Source: Vitellaria paradoxa
Taxonomy: Eukaryota; Streptophyta; Magnoliopsida; Ericales; Sapotaceae
Reading direction: 5' to 3'
Length of the DNA: 64,000 nt
Assembly (NCBI GenBank): GCA_019916065.1
Contig: CM034243.1
Span: forward strand, 1,860,001-1,924,000
A program made the position numbers and the translations under genes. Under the pieces are notes generated by a model. The model did no database searches, was not told where the DNA came from, and saw only the letters and a list, made by a program, of their open reading frames with translations. Positions within the stretch are counted from its first letter, which is position 1. The number at the start of each line of letters is the position of its first letter. Shown here piece by piece: positions 1 to 15,359 of the stretch.

Positions 1-1710
<1,710 letters not shown>

Positions 1711-3315
1711 AGAAAATGCTGACTATATATTATGTAGACAGTTAGATATTGGGCATGATTGCCTTTTATACTGTGCGTATTAAACCCATAAAGGATCCTC
1801 AGTAAAGTAAAAATAAACATAGGGGATATGTGGGCAGGGGGGGTGTTTACACAAGAAGAGAAAAAGAATGTTCCTGGAGTTCTGTTTTCTTTGTCCTTGT
1901 ATTTCTGTGATATCGAGATTGGTATGAAGGAGGAGCTGAGGCAGAATTTCTCAGGAAGGGGTTCTGTAAATGAGCGTCAACTCATTGTTGGTGTTCATCC
2001 TCTTTTTGGGTAGTAGGTATAATATTATGACTTGTGGTGAGTTGTGCTGATAGCTGATAATGTTCTTCTCTCAATTTCCAACTTCCTTTATGACTGCTAG
2101 CTGAATCTTTATTTTCCTAGGAGTTATTGTTACAACAAACCAGTACTACAGATTTTGCTCTACTAACTATGACTTATGAAGTATCGACCCGAATGAAAAT
2201 TCTATCATATTCCCCCCCCCCCTTTTTTTTTTTTCTCGGTCTTTGAACTCCTTTCATTACAACTGCAGAAGTTCGTTTAACTACATCATCAAACATGTTA
2301 CCGAGATTGGCGCAACCTTGTGGTTCTCTGGTGTTTATTCTGATTGTTCGGTATCCGAAAAAATGGACTCACTGCTGTTGGGTAGACACGTGGAACACGT
2401 GTGGGTCCCATTAAGATAATCGCACGTGGACAATGAGATTACACTACACTGTTGTGGGTGATGCGGTTTTGAGCAGCATCTTCTTTTCGTAATAATTTGT
2501 GTTTTTTTATTATAATGCTGGCTATGTTGTCTATTATTGTAATCACTGATAGAATTTTAAATAAATAAATAAATAAATAAAAATTAAAGGCCTTTATCCC
2601 TGTCAATGGCCAACCCTCTTTCAAATAGATGCTTGATCAAAAGAAGACTTTGTGGTTACATATAAACTACAGCATAATTCAAGACTTTGTCGAATTAAAT
2701 GACCTCAAATGACATAATCCAATGCCAAGTCGAACTCAATGCGTCAACTATAAAGATACATAGTAGCTAGTTAATTGAACGATATGGCGTATGGTAGCAC
2801 TTTTGAGGCTTTTCGTCTCCAAATCTCCTAATTGTTCGAGGGAACTTTATGTAATGTATTAAGTTTCTACTCGCTCAAATGATGTTGGTATTTGTGTAAT
2901 TCAACACATTTTAGCGCATTATTATTTTAAAAGCGAAAGGTCCATAGATACTTACATCATTATGACACTAAATTTTGGTAATTACCCTTGTTCAAGGACA
3001 TATAGCATTCCAAGAAGGGGGGGTTCAAAGGGTTGGATTTGTCAACATGTAATCATTCCCGAGGAAATAATATGGCCTTTTTATGTTGACCTAACATATA
3101 TTTCAATTCTAGAACATGGTAGTTTAATCCATTTGGTGCTCCAGAATCATTAGTTCAGAGAATGTAATGAGAATTAAGATAAACGATCATGCATTAAACA
3201 ATTAAAAGTGTGATCACAAATTCAGGACACCGCGTAGTAGCGCATATATCCTCAAACTAATCAACAAGTTAGAAAACTCCAATTCAACATTCTTTTTTTT
3301 GTGCATTGAAGTGTC
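1711..3315. other. 3' UTR and spacer between convergent genes
   Basis: This holds the 3' UTR of the MAP kinase and the downstream flank of the minus-strand MSL1 gene. The stretch to roughly 2580 probably includes the kinase 3' end; an (AAAT)n run lies at about 2560-2582. I see no coding gene. Three ACGTG cores cluster at about 2386-2428 (see findings). Confidence 0.6.
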
Positions 3316-6300
3316 TCATTGAGTACCAGTCATATCTTCCGGGGAGCTACTACCCAATGTAGCGCCATGCTGCTTAATTATCTGGACCGACTTCAGGAGA
3401 ATATCTTGCTCCGTCAAGTACAACTCATCCTTGCTCTATAATCATTTTTTTTTTAAGAAAAAAAAGGAAAAAGAAAAAGAAAAGGTCATTTTTTAGTGAA
3501 ATAGAGTAAAGAAACATAATTGGATTATAGAAGGAAGATGTGTTCAAGCAACAAGCAAACTTCAGAATAATTTAGGCATCACCCGAAAATGTGATTTTTT
3601 TTTTTTTCCCTTTCTAGTTTGCATATGTTGTATATATTAATAGGTCACATCTCAAGAATAAGAAGAGGAGGGCAATGCTTTAGAAAGTAATCCATTCTTC
3701 ATACTTTCAACATGCTTTACAAAAGAATATTCCTTCAGCATTTCAACAAAGCCCAGAAATAAAGGGTGTTGGAATGCAATAGGAAGGCCAAAGTATTTTG
3801 CATTGTGCAATCTTTGACAACAGTACCAAAAGGCTCACTATCTTTCCTTTTTTTTTGTTTAACCAGTAAGTACTTTCCATTCTGCAATTATTGATGATGC
3901 GATTAGATATAAAACATGCAAACACAAACATAAAAGTAAACTTGGTAAAAAAATAATATGCACATCACCCATGAATCAGTTATTTGATGAATATAACTTC
4001 TTGCAATAAATAGAAAAGAAATTTCTGGCTTGTCAGTCAAAAGTGTTGAGGATACATTCGTGCAGTTATTCGTGCAGTTAGTCGGTCAATAAAGCAAGGA
4101 GGTTTGGGTCAATATTAACTAGAACATGGATTGTTTCAATACATGGAATGAAAATGGGAATGCACTACGTTTGTACTCAAAAATACAGTACGATAGGGGT
4201 TAAGCTTCTCATGGATTTATTATTATTAAAATATTTTGGTTTATAAAAGTAACTCATTTTAAAATATATATATATATAAAATAATTAAGGAAACAAAACA
4301 GTATAGATATTTATGAAACTAAGTGCCTATCTATTTGATATTATTCTTTACACATTATGCTTTCATAAAAGTTTAAACTTATTGGTTATTGTTACATAAT
4401 TTATAATTAATTCACTATTTTCAAACATATTCTAATAAAAAATATAATATTGGTATAACATTTCACATCGTTAAACTTATTGTATTGGAATGTTAGTGTA
4501 TCACATTTCGGAATGTGTACCAAAACGTGGTTCACGGTAGTGTTTTCTAGTAACTATGGTTTGGGTAGAGGAGGTTCAAGCTATTTAATAAATGCTTTGT
4601 TGAGTAAATAGTTGTGGAGGTTTGAAGAGGAGAGAGAGAATGTGGAAGAAAGTGGGTGGCTTGGGGTGAGTGGACCTCAGACGTGGTGGTAGGGTCGTTT
4701 GTTATGGGGTTGTGAAGGTGCATTTCAGCAGTGTGGGGGAGTTCAATTATGGGGTGGTCTTAATCAAAGTCGGCAGGGAAATAGCGTTTCTTTTGGCAGT
4801 AGAGAGGGAGGAGGAAAAGAGGATTCAAGAGGCTTTCTCAGTTTTATACTCTATAGCGGCAAATCAGGAGAAAACCATAGACGCATACTTGAAGAGAGCA
4901 AATGGTGGTCCATTCTAGCATATTCTTTTAAGCAGGAACATTGGTGAATGGGAGGCAGGAGAACTGGTTACTCTATTGGAATTGTTGTATGGCCTAAAGT
5001 TTAAAAGGAGAAAGAGAGACAAGGAAAATGAGCTGCCATGGGAGGCTTCAAAATCAGGGATCTTCGTGGTCAAGTCGTTTTATCTCAGCCTCCTGGGGCT
5101 GGGGGAGGGGGAGGGGGAGGGGGAGGTTGATTTCCCATGGCGCAAAATGTGGGCTAGTGAGGCACCCACCACAATCATCTTATTCTTATGGCATGCCGTG
5201 AAGGAGACCATTCTTACTTGTAATAATTTGCGAAGATTGGGGGGTCATCATTGCAACTTGGTGCCCCTTATGTAAGTGCAATGGTGAATTAGGCTCCCAC
5301 ACTTCGGTTCATTGTCCAGTGACAATAGAAGTTTGGAACTTGAGTTTAACATGCAGCAACATTTTGTGTGTTTTTTCTAAGAAAGTGCCTCACGTTTTGT
5401 CCGATTGGTGGGGTGCTCATATCAGCAAAAGAAATAGAAAGTGTGAAATTTGATCCCATTTTGCATTTGCTGGTTGATATAGGGCGAAAGAAATATAAGG
5501 ATAATTCAAGGGGTAGAATTGTCCCTTTCTAGGCTTAACAGTCTGTTCTTGTCTATTCTACAAAGTTGGGCCTCTTGGTCTGTGGATCCAGATTTGCACA
5601 TTTTTTTGGACATTAATTTTTTTGTTGTGTAGGGGTTGTTTCATTGTTATTTTATAGCAAGGCTAGTCCCTGTTTTGTACCACGGGTGACATCCTCGTTG
5701 ATGGTTTTAATGTTGCTCACTTACTTTACTTAAAAAAAAAAAAGAAAAAGAAAAAGAATTTTGAGGATCCTCATAATCCCATCCTTCTGTATCACATCAT
5801 AGAAAAATTCCATAAATAAAATAATTATTTCACGGTTATTATCCTTTTAGTCTTGGTCAATTTTAGCATGTAGAAATGCAAAAAACTAAATACAAGTTAC
5901 AAAACATTTAGAAAATGCAATATGTATACAAACATAATCAATTCTGTCTAGTATCTGGAAAGACTAGAGAAAGAAAATATACCATATGTATCAGATTGCA
6001 TCCGAGAGTCAGTTCAGCATACCATCTTTCTATCCGAGACAAGAAACAGAAGGGGGGCTCCTTTTCCAAGAAAACTTTTGAATTTGACCTGAGCATGCTC
6101 TTTATATCCTCTGATATTAAGGGAATCTTACTAAAATCAACATTTTGCAAAGGAATTTTGGTGACCATGGCACGCCAGCAGGCTCGTGATTTATTTATGA
6201 TCACCTGAAAAATTCATGACATTCAATGATATACTGCATAATCCTTTGGTTTCTATATCAGGAGGAATCACAAGTAACGTTAAAATATGATGTGATGGAA

Positions 6301-9300
6301 CCTCAAAAGAAAAAAAAAATTAATAATTTCATTATAAAAAGATCAAGTGACGACCAAGAAAAAGCTGTTCATTTGGCAAATTCAGAAATAGAGAGAGAGA
6401 ATCCCAAAACACATGGAAATAGAAAGACGATAATTTCATAAGCATGTAAGAAACTCTCAACAGATATATCAGCTCACTCTTAGATTTACATGATATAGAA
6501 CTTGGCCATCAGAATACTGAGACCCTATTGAAAGTACTGCTAATTGGACAAATCCTTTCAACCACTTCAAATTTCGCAGATGGAAAGTGTTTCATATTAA
6601 TTGGTAGTTTTATCTGGGCTCCAATTTTCATTTGCAGGTATTGAAAAAAACAAATCTCAGAAACTCATTCCAAGATAGCATCATAGGATTGTAAATCTAG
6701 GAAATACTATTCTTGAAATTCTGCAGCTAACTTGTCCTAAGCACCTGGCACCAGCTTTTGTGGGGAATCATTTCAGCAGTGTCAGTACAAACGGATGAGC
6801 ACAATAGTCCCCTCCTATTTTAGCAAATTGCATAACTACTTAAAAGCCCTACACAATGCTTCCTTATCAACATATTGGTATACCAGTGCTACCACATCCA
6901 GATGGCATTATGGTATTCTGGGCAGAAAGGGAGATTATTACTTGTGATGTTGATCCAACTAGAAATGTTACTTGCTGTTGAGCCTCAAGCCTGAGGAATT
7001 AATTAGCAAGCATGTGTTACAACGTCATTTGTGAAGATTTGCTAAGGTGTAGTGTAGTCCAATTTGGTAGTTTTTAACTGCCAAATTCATGATTAAGGAG
7101 GCACTTTAACAGCATTTAAATGTCCTAATTAAGAACTTCAGTTGAAGACCTTCACTAACAGTAACAGTTTTCATTCTGGAAAAAAAATGTAACAAAAAAA
7201 AAAAACTAGAATTATATTAAACCATATAAAAGCTTCCATTGTCTTCATTTTCTAATTCCTACCCAATAAGTCTTGTACAGATGCAGTTGGTTACTGGATC
7301 CAGGTAGATTATTGAGGTCTAAATCCTTAGGTTCAAGAACCTTATAATAGGAAGCTAAAGATTTGTACCAAGCAAACCTTGCATCATCCTCATTTTCCCC
7401 TCCAAGAAAATCTTTAATGGACTCAGTTACTCAATTCAGGAGTTTTTGGAGAATATGCATCTTTAGGTTCAAGAATCCCATAATAGGCGGCCAAAGGTGT
7501 GTGATTACTTAGGGCCCGCTTTTCAAAACTATTAGTTTTCAGTTTTTATGTTCAATTCTCAGTTTTTGATTTTTAATTTTCATTTTCATGGTAGGGGGAA
7601 AAAAAAAACTTGAAAACACGTTTGGTAATAATAGTTGTTAGTTAGTAGTTATAGTGTTGCAGGGTGCCACGCGGTGGTGGGTGGCAATCGTTCGGCCGGC
7701 GGTGGCTAGAGATGGGAGGCGTCCAATGGTGACTAGAGGTGATCAATGAGTGGTGGTCGGAGGTGGGTGGCAACCAATGGCAGAGATGGTGACCAAGCAA
7801 CAGTGGGTAGTGAGGTGATGTGGGTGATAGTTGTGACTAGTAATTGTACAAGAAAACGAAAATTTGAGAAAACACATTTTTTAAGTTTCCATAATTTTTT
7901 TAAGTTTCCATAAATTTAAAAAATTTTGAAAATACTTTTCAGTTTTTTGAAAACTAGAAACAAATTTACTAAACGAGTTTTCACGCTCAATTTAAAAAAA
8001 ATTAAAATTGAAAATTGAAAACTAGAAGCTTTATCAAACGGGACCTTAGAATTCCTACTTTTGTTAATTGTTCTTCTGTTAACAATGATAACCTCTTGTT
8101 TCTCTTCCATTTCCAAAATCTCAAGAAGTTCAAAATTTAAGTTGAGTTTGCCTAGCAAAAAAGTAAAAAATTAAGTTGAGTCACCATGGAGTAATGAAGT
8201 TGATGTATGACGTTTTAGGAAAATTATGATATAAAACCATACTTTTTTGTAGTGGGTTTAGTGTAGAAGTATATTACAGGGTTTAGTTGAATCACCAAAG
8301 AGTAATGGGGTGACAAAGCATTGATAATACACATGATGAATTAGATGACTGCCAGAAGAGAAAGAGTATGAAAGTAAAAGAAAGCAAGCCAACCTGACTA
8401 GAGAATAGTGAGTTTGGAACTAGGATAGGAAATTTCTCTGCACTTAGTAATGATGTTGTCGTAAGTCCCATTTCCACAACTTGACCTTCCACAGATCCAG
8501 CCTGCAAAAGTAGTAATTGTCACAAGTTAATGGGAAGTATTGAGACTAAACCAATGACCTTAATGAAATAATATTCTAACAAAATCAATCATCAAGATGA
8601 TGTAGTCAACAAATTGCCAAATATACTAAGGACTAGCCTAAGATGTCATAGCACCTATGTTACACGGGATATGTTAACAGTCATTAATTTTATGCACCTA
8701 TATTAATGAACTCTATTATTTACATGTATTTTTAGGGTGCATGTCAAGTTAGAGAAAACGGACACATATACCATTCCCACATCAACGTTGAATGTCGATC
8801 ACGAGTAACATCTGAAGTAACATAGCATAGCACTAGATAGATACTTATTCCAGTTTTAGCAAGATTCTCAATTCAGCAAAGTCCTTATGCCAATGATTTT
8901 GGGTCTACAATTCCCATGGCATCATTCTGCTCTAATGTTGTATTTTCTGCCCATTATTGCGTTTATTTCATCGCCATAAGAAATAAAAATGGGAAGAGCA
9001 AAAGAAAAGAAAATGAAAATTAATTCCCAATAAGTACCAAAGACACATGACGTACTTTTATTGTATCTCCAATTGAAAAAGGCTGTGAAATCTGCACAGA
9101 CAAACCACTAAGGACATTTCCAAGAATGTCTCTAGCCGCAAAAGCAGTAGCCACTCCTGCAAAAAATACAACAGTCAAAAATCAAATAATGATAACAAAG
9201 ATTAATAAAAAAATTTACTCTTCTAAGAAAATGGCAAGCCATATTAATTTATTACCATTGTATTCTCACAACTTAGCCATGTCTTCCAACTATTACATAT

Positions 9301-11727
9301 ATGTTTCTGCTTTGGATCATATAGTTTTGATCATTGCCTCCACAAGTTTCACTGATTGATAACACTTTTTGTTTCAAAAACTATTGTTCTTCTTGTTTCA
9401 TGGATGCTTTTATTGCTTTCTAATATAACCAATTCATAAACCTTGTAAATATATTTTTGAAAAATATAAACCTTATAGCTATTATGACGGGGACATCAAG
9501 AATTTAAATAAAGGCAACCCCTTTGATTAATACATTCCCCTTGGATCGTTGATATATGATTTTGATAATTAAATGGCTTGTGAATTGATTTTCCTTCTCC
9601 CCTTTTTGTTGTCCTCTCTCCCTGAATATTTCTTCTCTTCATTGACTATTCTCTTCTCCTCTTGATTAATTTCTTCTTGGTTCACATCAACATCAAATGA
9701 GTTCAGAACATCATCTCCATAAAACTTGACCATTGTTTGAAGTCCCAAGTCACTATGTCGAGCCCTTAGACCACTACAATAGCATTGACCAACTCAAACA
9801 ACCTTCCCATGCAGTACCTTTCACCAGTACAAGTTCATAGGCAACCTGAGAACCAGAGAACCAGAATAAAGCCCTAGCTCCCCCCTTGCATGTCACCAAA
9901 ACACCTTCTCTAGTAGTCGGTGGGACCATCTACAACCTTTACCGACCTCACCTTGGACAGAGAATCGCCAACAACCAAACTTTGGCTAATTAACTTCATC
10001 CATGCACCATCATGCGCTGTTGGTTGGAATAAATAAAGCATAGAAATTACAATAGCAAAACTTATACAGCTGGTTGGAATTACAAAATAATAGACACGTT
10101 AAGCACTTCATGTGTTCTGCAATGGACTGAATTATTTGCAAAAAGACGAAAAAAATATATCAATGCAGTTCTGCTAATCATAAAAGTTGGCATATATCCC
10201 GCATCAATAAAATTGAGCCTTCCGACTCAATATAAGATCCTAATAAGTCTCGCCACTCCATACCAATTGGTTTGAGTTAGATACTTTAACATAGTATGAG
10301 TGCTAGGTTTGGAGGACTATCCCCCTTTCCAATTCTCAATCTCTTGTTTATACATTTCTTCTAATCAGTGCACCATTTGCCTCTCCACATGACGGCGAGG
10401 ATTACATGTGAGGGGAAGAAGTTGATAAATTTAAATTGAAGGCTTGAACATACTAAAAAAATTTTCCTGTTAGAAAGGAATTTATCATATGCTCTTTTAC
10501 TACTGCTTTAAAACTCACCTCCTATGCCACCAACTGTCAAAATAGATTGCACAGCCACCCCACATGCCTCAGCTAAAGCCATTAATCCGAGTACAAATAG
10601 GCCAACAGATGAAAGTTTGTCCAGAGTTAACAACCTCTCCCGTTCAAGCCCAGCTATGTTTGTAACATGCATAGCACGAGCAAATACATTTGTTTTCCAC
10701 CGATACAAAAACCAAACAAATGAGATAATAAGAGCGCCCCTCCAAGCTGATGCAATGTATTGTGATGCAATAGTTGTTGGCGCCACCATCATGCCTCTAC
10801 AAATAGAAAGAATAAAAAAGATACTTCAGATACACGTTAGAACTCGGAAAATCAAAACCATAATAAACAAACACAAACATAACTATGAGACAGTTGTACT
10901 AACATTTGTGAAAATGCCATGAAGGTAATCAGATATCGCACTGGATCCTCCAAAGCACCCCAAAAGCTCTTCTCATATGGAACTGGCCCCCATAATGCCG
11001 TCGCAGATAATAATGCAGCTGGCCCTTCCATCGAGTATTTATGAAATCTTCTTAAGAACTTTGGCATCACTACCCAAGCCAAGACAGTAGCAGTCAAAGT
11101 ACAACTAACTGGAACAATAACATCTCTAAGATAGGGATGTGCATCTAGCAATTTTTCAACGTAAGGAGCTGATTCCATAGAGGCTTCTTTAGCCCTGTCC
11201 CCCATGTAAGTCGTAGCATCCACAACAGACTGCCAAGCACCCTTAACCATATCAATCCAGTCACTCCCAGCTGCACCACTTTCACTAATAGCAGGCTCAC
11301 CCCCACCCGAAGGAGCCGGAACTCCAGCTGGCTCGCTAGCTTTATCTCCCTTGTCACCCAAAAAGGATGAATACAACCGGTAATTCAGCACCTGGCTGAC
11401 TGCAATCGGAGAAACATTACGCCGTAGGCACAGATTCGACAATGTGGGCGGAAATGATCTAGCAGAATTGGTCCTATTATATTGACTACCAACGAGAGAT
11501 TCCAAACCCATCATTCCAAAACCATTCTTCACGTAATTCGGAGAGAATCCAGATTCCACTGTGTGGTAATTACGGTTTATCCGAGCAAATGATGTTCTAA
11601 CATCAATTTGATCTGCGTATTTCCCAATTTTCGCATAACAGCCATAAGGTCGAGGCAATTGGATTCTCGAATAGGAGTTAATAGAAGAACAGAGTGATTT
11701 AAAGATTGACAACCTAATTGTGGCCAT
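3316..11727 (-). CDS. MSL1: MscS-like mechanosensitive ion channel, mitochondrial MSL1 type (complete, 6 exons, 550 aa)
   Basis: Mechanosensitive channel of the bacterial MscS family; plant MSL1 sits in the inner mitochondrial membrane and dissipates excess membrane potential (family knowledge). Exons, 5' to 3' on the minus strand: 11727-10904, 10796-10519, 9156-9056, 8501-8394, 6204-5983, 3435-3316 (TGA); they sum to 1653 nt with frame kept across every junction. The start is the ATG at 11727; a GTG codon lies just before it. Residues 1-35 are rich in R/S/K without acidic residues, as in a mitochondrial transit peptide. A membrane segment lies at about 201-222 and others at about 263-300 and 325-365. 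The pore-lining and MscS beta core begins at GVATAFAARD (about 368) and runs through GDTIK and the LVPNSLFSS stretch to a short SKDELY tail. Length fits MSL1, not the longer plastid MSL2/3. Introns of 0.1-2.5 kb contain several transposons, but the coding frame is clean. Confidence 0.94.
4555..5757 (+). mobile_element. 5'-truncated, decayed LINE (non-LTR retrotransposon) tail in MSL1 intron 5
   Basis: Conceptual translation in shifting frames gives the region after the LINE reverse transcriptase: SSYLINALLSK then LWRFEEERENVW near 4580-4640, then VLYSIAANQEK (about 4840), and a zf-RVT domain (about 5040-5400) with VKSFYLSLL, FPWRKMWASEAP, ILTCNNLRRLG, a C-x-C stretch and HCPVTIEVWNL. Several frame breaks and stops show it is dead. 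An A-rich tail at about 5731-5757 marks the 3' end. It lies antisense to MSL1 between its last two exons. Target-site duplications were not identified. Confidence 0.8.
7512..8045. mobile_element. TTA-flanked short TIR element (MITE) in MSL1 intron 4
   Basis: The left end reads GGGCCCGCTTTTCAAAAC and the inverted right end reads GGTCCCGTTTGATAAAG, followed inward by TAGTTTTCA-type sequence on both sides. TTA lies directly outside each end (7509-7511 and 8046-8048), as expected of PIF/Harbinger-type elements. The centre (about 7660-7840) is unusually GC-rich with many GGTGG runs, in contrast to the A/T-rich arms. No transposase is present. Confidence 0.65.
10185..10440. repeat. Decayed TRIM/LTR-like repeat in MSL1 intron 2
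   Basis: This segment shares an ordered set of words with the repeat at about 22844-23220: a CCAATTGGTTTGAG-like stretch, TTTAACATAGTATGA (a degenerate primer-binding-site context), AATCTCTTGTTTATACA, and CATGTGAGGGGA (polypurine-like). The pattern fits a miniature LTR retrotransposon that has decayed. No coding capacity is visible. Confidence 0.45.
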
Positions 11728-12904
11728 CACTATTTAGTAATACGTTCAGCAGAATCTACGATCTCATTTTCACCAATCTGCAGGAATAATGAAAAAGAAA
11801 TACTGTAATCAGAGAACAACTCTCGCCGGCCCACCGTTTGGTTGCCAAGGAAAGGAAAGAATAATATCGGTAAACTGTATTTCCGTACACAAAAAAATGA
11901 AAAAGAAAAAGAAAAAAACTGAGCTAAATATCATGTCTATTTCTTGCCCGCTTTACTTGCATATTCAGAAATCAGTTTCTTACCCCTTTTTCCGAGCAAC
12001 CAAACAGAGAGAAATTTATGCAGAGATAGCCAATTGAGTTCAATCGAATTGACTGGCCCGTTTAAGAGTGAGCTCTTTGATTTTTAAGAGCCGTTAAGAG
12101 TTCCAGAGAAAGAGATTGAGCTTTTCTCTTGCGAACCAAAGCCCTTCCAAATCGGGGCAGTACAGAAGAAAAAAGATGAGTGATCTGAAAAATAAAATAA
12201 AATTTTCGAGTGAGCCTTTGGAGGGGAGATAATTGCAATTTGACAAATTGTTTCTATTTTATATGCATAAAATAAGTAAGATTAAAAATTTTAATTTGAG
12301 ATATTTTTAATTTTTAAATTTGATCAATAATTAGAATTTTTTTTTATTTTTTAAGTTTTTTTTCTTTTTACTTTAATTGTTTTTTTCCGTTTACTTCACA
12401 TAAAAAAATATTTTCTTACTCTTTTTATTTTTTTTAGATATTTTTTATAGAAAATTTTAAATTAATATTTTATACATTTATTGAACATGTTTATTAGATG
12501 AATTTAACTCATATTTTTTAATTAAAAATAGTGATGTTTAGACTTTAATTTTTATTAAAATTTTCTTGAAAATAAATATTTAAATTAAAAATTTAAGTTT
12601 TATAAATTTTTATGCACATAAAACTTAAATTTTTAAATATATCCATTTCTACTGTGCCATCTATCTAATAATAGTTGCATGACCTTTAATTTTTTTTGTT
12701 AGTGATTTTTATTTTTATAAGTTATTTTTACAATTTTTTGTGTAGAATTGTTTTACAAATTTACATTTGAGCTATTTGTAGGTCAAATTATATAAAAATT
12801 CTAACAATTTATAGTTAACCTATATCAGAAAATCATATATTTATGTACGTAATTATGCATCAAAAAGATTGTAAAAAAAAAAATCTATAAATATTCCTCA
12901 CAAA

Positions 12905-12940
<36 letters not shown>

Positions 12941-14185
12941 GGTGAAAAATATTTAAAAAGTGATTTAGAATTGAACAATGGTTAACTTAGTTATTCTTTT
13001 AAATTATTTTTATTTTTTGTAGAAAAGCCTTATTTTTAATTAGTCTTGCATGATATTCTGACTTTAGTATATTTTAGTACATTTTTTTAAATTTGATTTT
13101 GAAATCTATTTAACTAATTTTTCACATAATTTCGGGACATATTTATCACTTATAATAATTAAACCATTACACTTTCAATTTTTTTTTTTTTAGGTAAATT
13201 ATCTTAGGAGTTTTATCATGTGATGAATTTAAAAAAGAGTTCACATCATTAATTAACTAAACATTAACTCTGGGCCCACATGCAGCTTTTCATTTATTTG
13301 CTATAAATTGGATTAAAATTAAATTATAACCAATTATAAATATAAGCAAACGAGGACAAAATTCATCCTCACTTTGGGGCTAAAACAGTGGCCAATATAC
13401 ACATTAATTATTTTAGATTTCAAATAACATAGCCTGCGTGTGGCTATAAACTCAATTCATCTTATTTATTAAGGGTGCGTTTGGAGTGATAAAAAATGAG
13501 ATAAAGTAAGATAAGTTATGAATTCATAGTTTATACAGTGACATAAGAATTAAATAATTTTTAAAAAATTTTTAATATTTTTAACTTTTTTTCAAAATTT
13601 TTTGTCACGTTAAGTGAAACCTAAATCAACCAAAAATTAATGTCAAACGCATGTCATTATATTATTTGCCCAATATTGGTGTTTATATAAAATTTGCCTG
13701 GTCTATATTTTGGGCCGAATAATAACTAATGGTATACATTGCTTGGTATAATCAAAACTCTATTTTTTTCTTGTATTTCTTTTTCATAAGAATTTTTTTT
13801 TTTTACTTAAATTCGTTTGTTAATTAATCTCTGTTATAATCGAAGGTTATCTCGTTCGTACTAGAATTTTAATCGGAATATAAAATATAATTTACATTTT
13901 TTTTAGTTGAATCGTGGAGTATAAAAAATCATTTATTAATATAAAAATTATCAACTCAATCATTTAATTTTAATCTAAAAATTATTAACTCAAATATTTC
14001 GGTTTGGTTCTTAAAATAATATATTAAAAACCCAATTTTGACGTCATGAAACCAACCAAACCTCCGTCAATAATGAATTTGGTTTGTTGGATTCTATAAG
14101 AGCCTTACTAGTCACTCTTTGGACTTAATGAAAAAAGGGCCAGTTTTACAAATCTGAAATTCGAACTAAATTTGATCTTATTTGT

Positions 14186-14246
<61 letters not shown>

Positions 14247-15359
14247 TATAAATTTAATCATTTTAGTTCTCGAATTAACATATTTTTAACTATCTCAATT
14301 TATCATTCATCAGGATTCAACTCAAAGGTGAATAATTTGAGTTAATAGAACTAATAAACAACCAAAGTTATCATATTTAATCCTTCAAAATTTTCATTCT
14401 TATTTATAAAATTAATTAATAAAGATGAATTGTTTTATGTAATATTTATTTATATTTAAATGTATATAAAAATAATATTTATATATTACAATCAAATTTC
14501 TCAAATTGAGTTAAGTTTTGAACCAAAATTTGAAATCTAATCAAGTTTAAAATTATATTCATATCCAATTAGGATTAAAATCAATTAAACTTTTTTAGAA
14601 TTATTCAAGCTTAGTTCGAAACAATCTCAATTCGAGTTCGACTCGTGATTAAAATAAATTTGAATCAAGCTCAAGTTCAAATTTAGAAAAAAAGCTCGGT
14701 TTAAGAGCTCACAAATCGATTCGATAAAATAATATTACAAATATGTATTTATAATATTTTATAGTTTTTTTAATAATATTTTTATTATATTTTTGTTATA
14801 ATATTTTATTTGTTATATTTTAAATTAAAACGATATTATTTTAATCTAATCGAATTGTTTCCGAGTTGATCTCAAATCTAAATTTTTTTTTTATTGAACT
14901 CAACTCAAACATATATTAAAAAAATATCAGAATCAAAATCAACTTGACCTGAGATCGAATAAATTAAAACTTATCTTAGCTCGGCTTATAACTCAGCCCG
15001 TTTGCATCATGCAACTCATCAAACCTAAATTCGAATCGGGTACAGTCTCGGGTCACTGACTGAGGTGGTAATCAACTCCATGAGCCCGTTTGAAAGTAAA
15101 AAAAAAAAAAACTCAAAAATTTTCAAAAAATTTTTAAATTATTCCGATCAAAATTTATCATTTATTATTTTTACATCACATTAATCTCAAAAGTTGGGTT
15201 TTTTTTTTTTTAACTTCAACAAACACCCCAGATCAGGCTAAGAGCACGTGTCCAGCACACTCCCTCCCACATGTAGCCACGCGCAACCACGAGCCTGCAG
15301 TCCGGAGCCATTAAATTCAAACAATAATCCTACGGGAACCACTTTCCTAAACAATAATC
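11728..15359. other. MSL1 upstream region and AT-rich spacer
   Basis: The first few hundred bases should hold the MSL1 promoter and 5' UTR; no certain TATA box could be picked. The rest is AT-rich without a gene. It includes an (AAT)n run at about 12908-12938, a long (AT)n run at about 14190-14241, a small GGGTGCGTTTGGAGTGAT-type terminal repeat at about 13473, and a dispersed repeat at about 14690-15010 that recurs at 38905-39160. A near-duplicate of about 18 bp (AAACAATAATCC-ACGGG and -TCGGG) lies at about 15319 and 15349. Confidence 0.6.
14190..14241. repeat. (AT)n microsatellite
   Basis: About 50 bp of uninterrupted TA dinucleotides in the spacer upstream of the first FRO gene. Confidence 0.95.

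Noticed and set aside
8292..8507. Start of an independent minus-strand gene at 8507
   Set aside because: It is MSL1 exon 4 (8501-8394) read through its introns.
10524..10922. Plus-strand open frame of 132 codons
   Set aside because: Exact antisense shadow of MSL1 exon 2.
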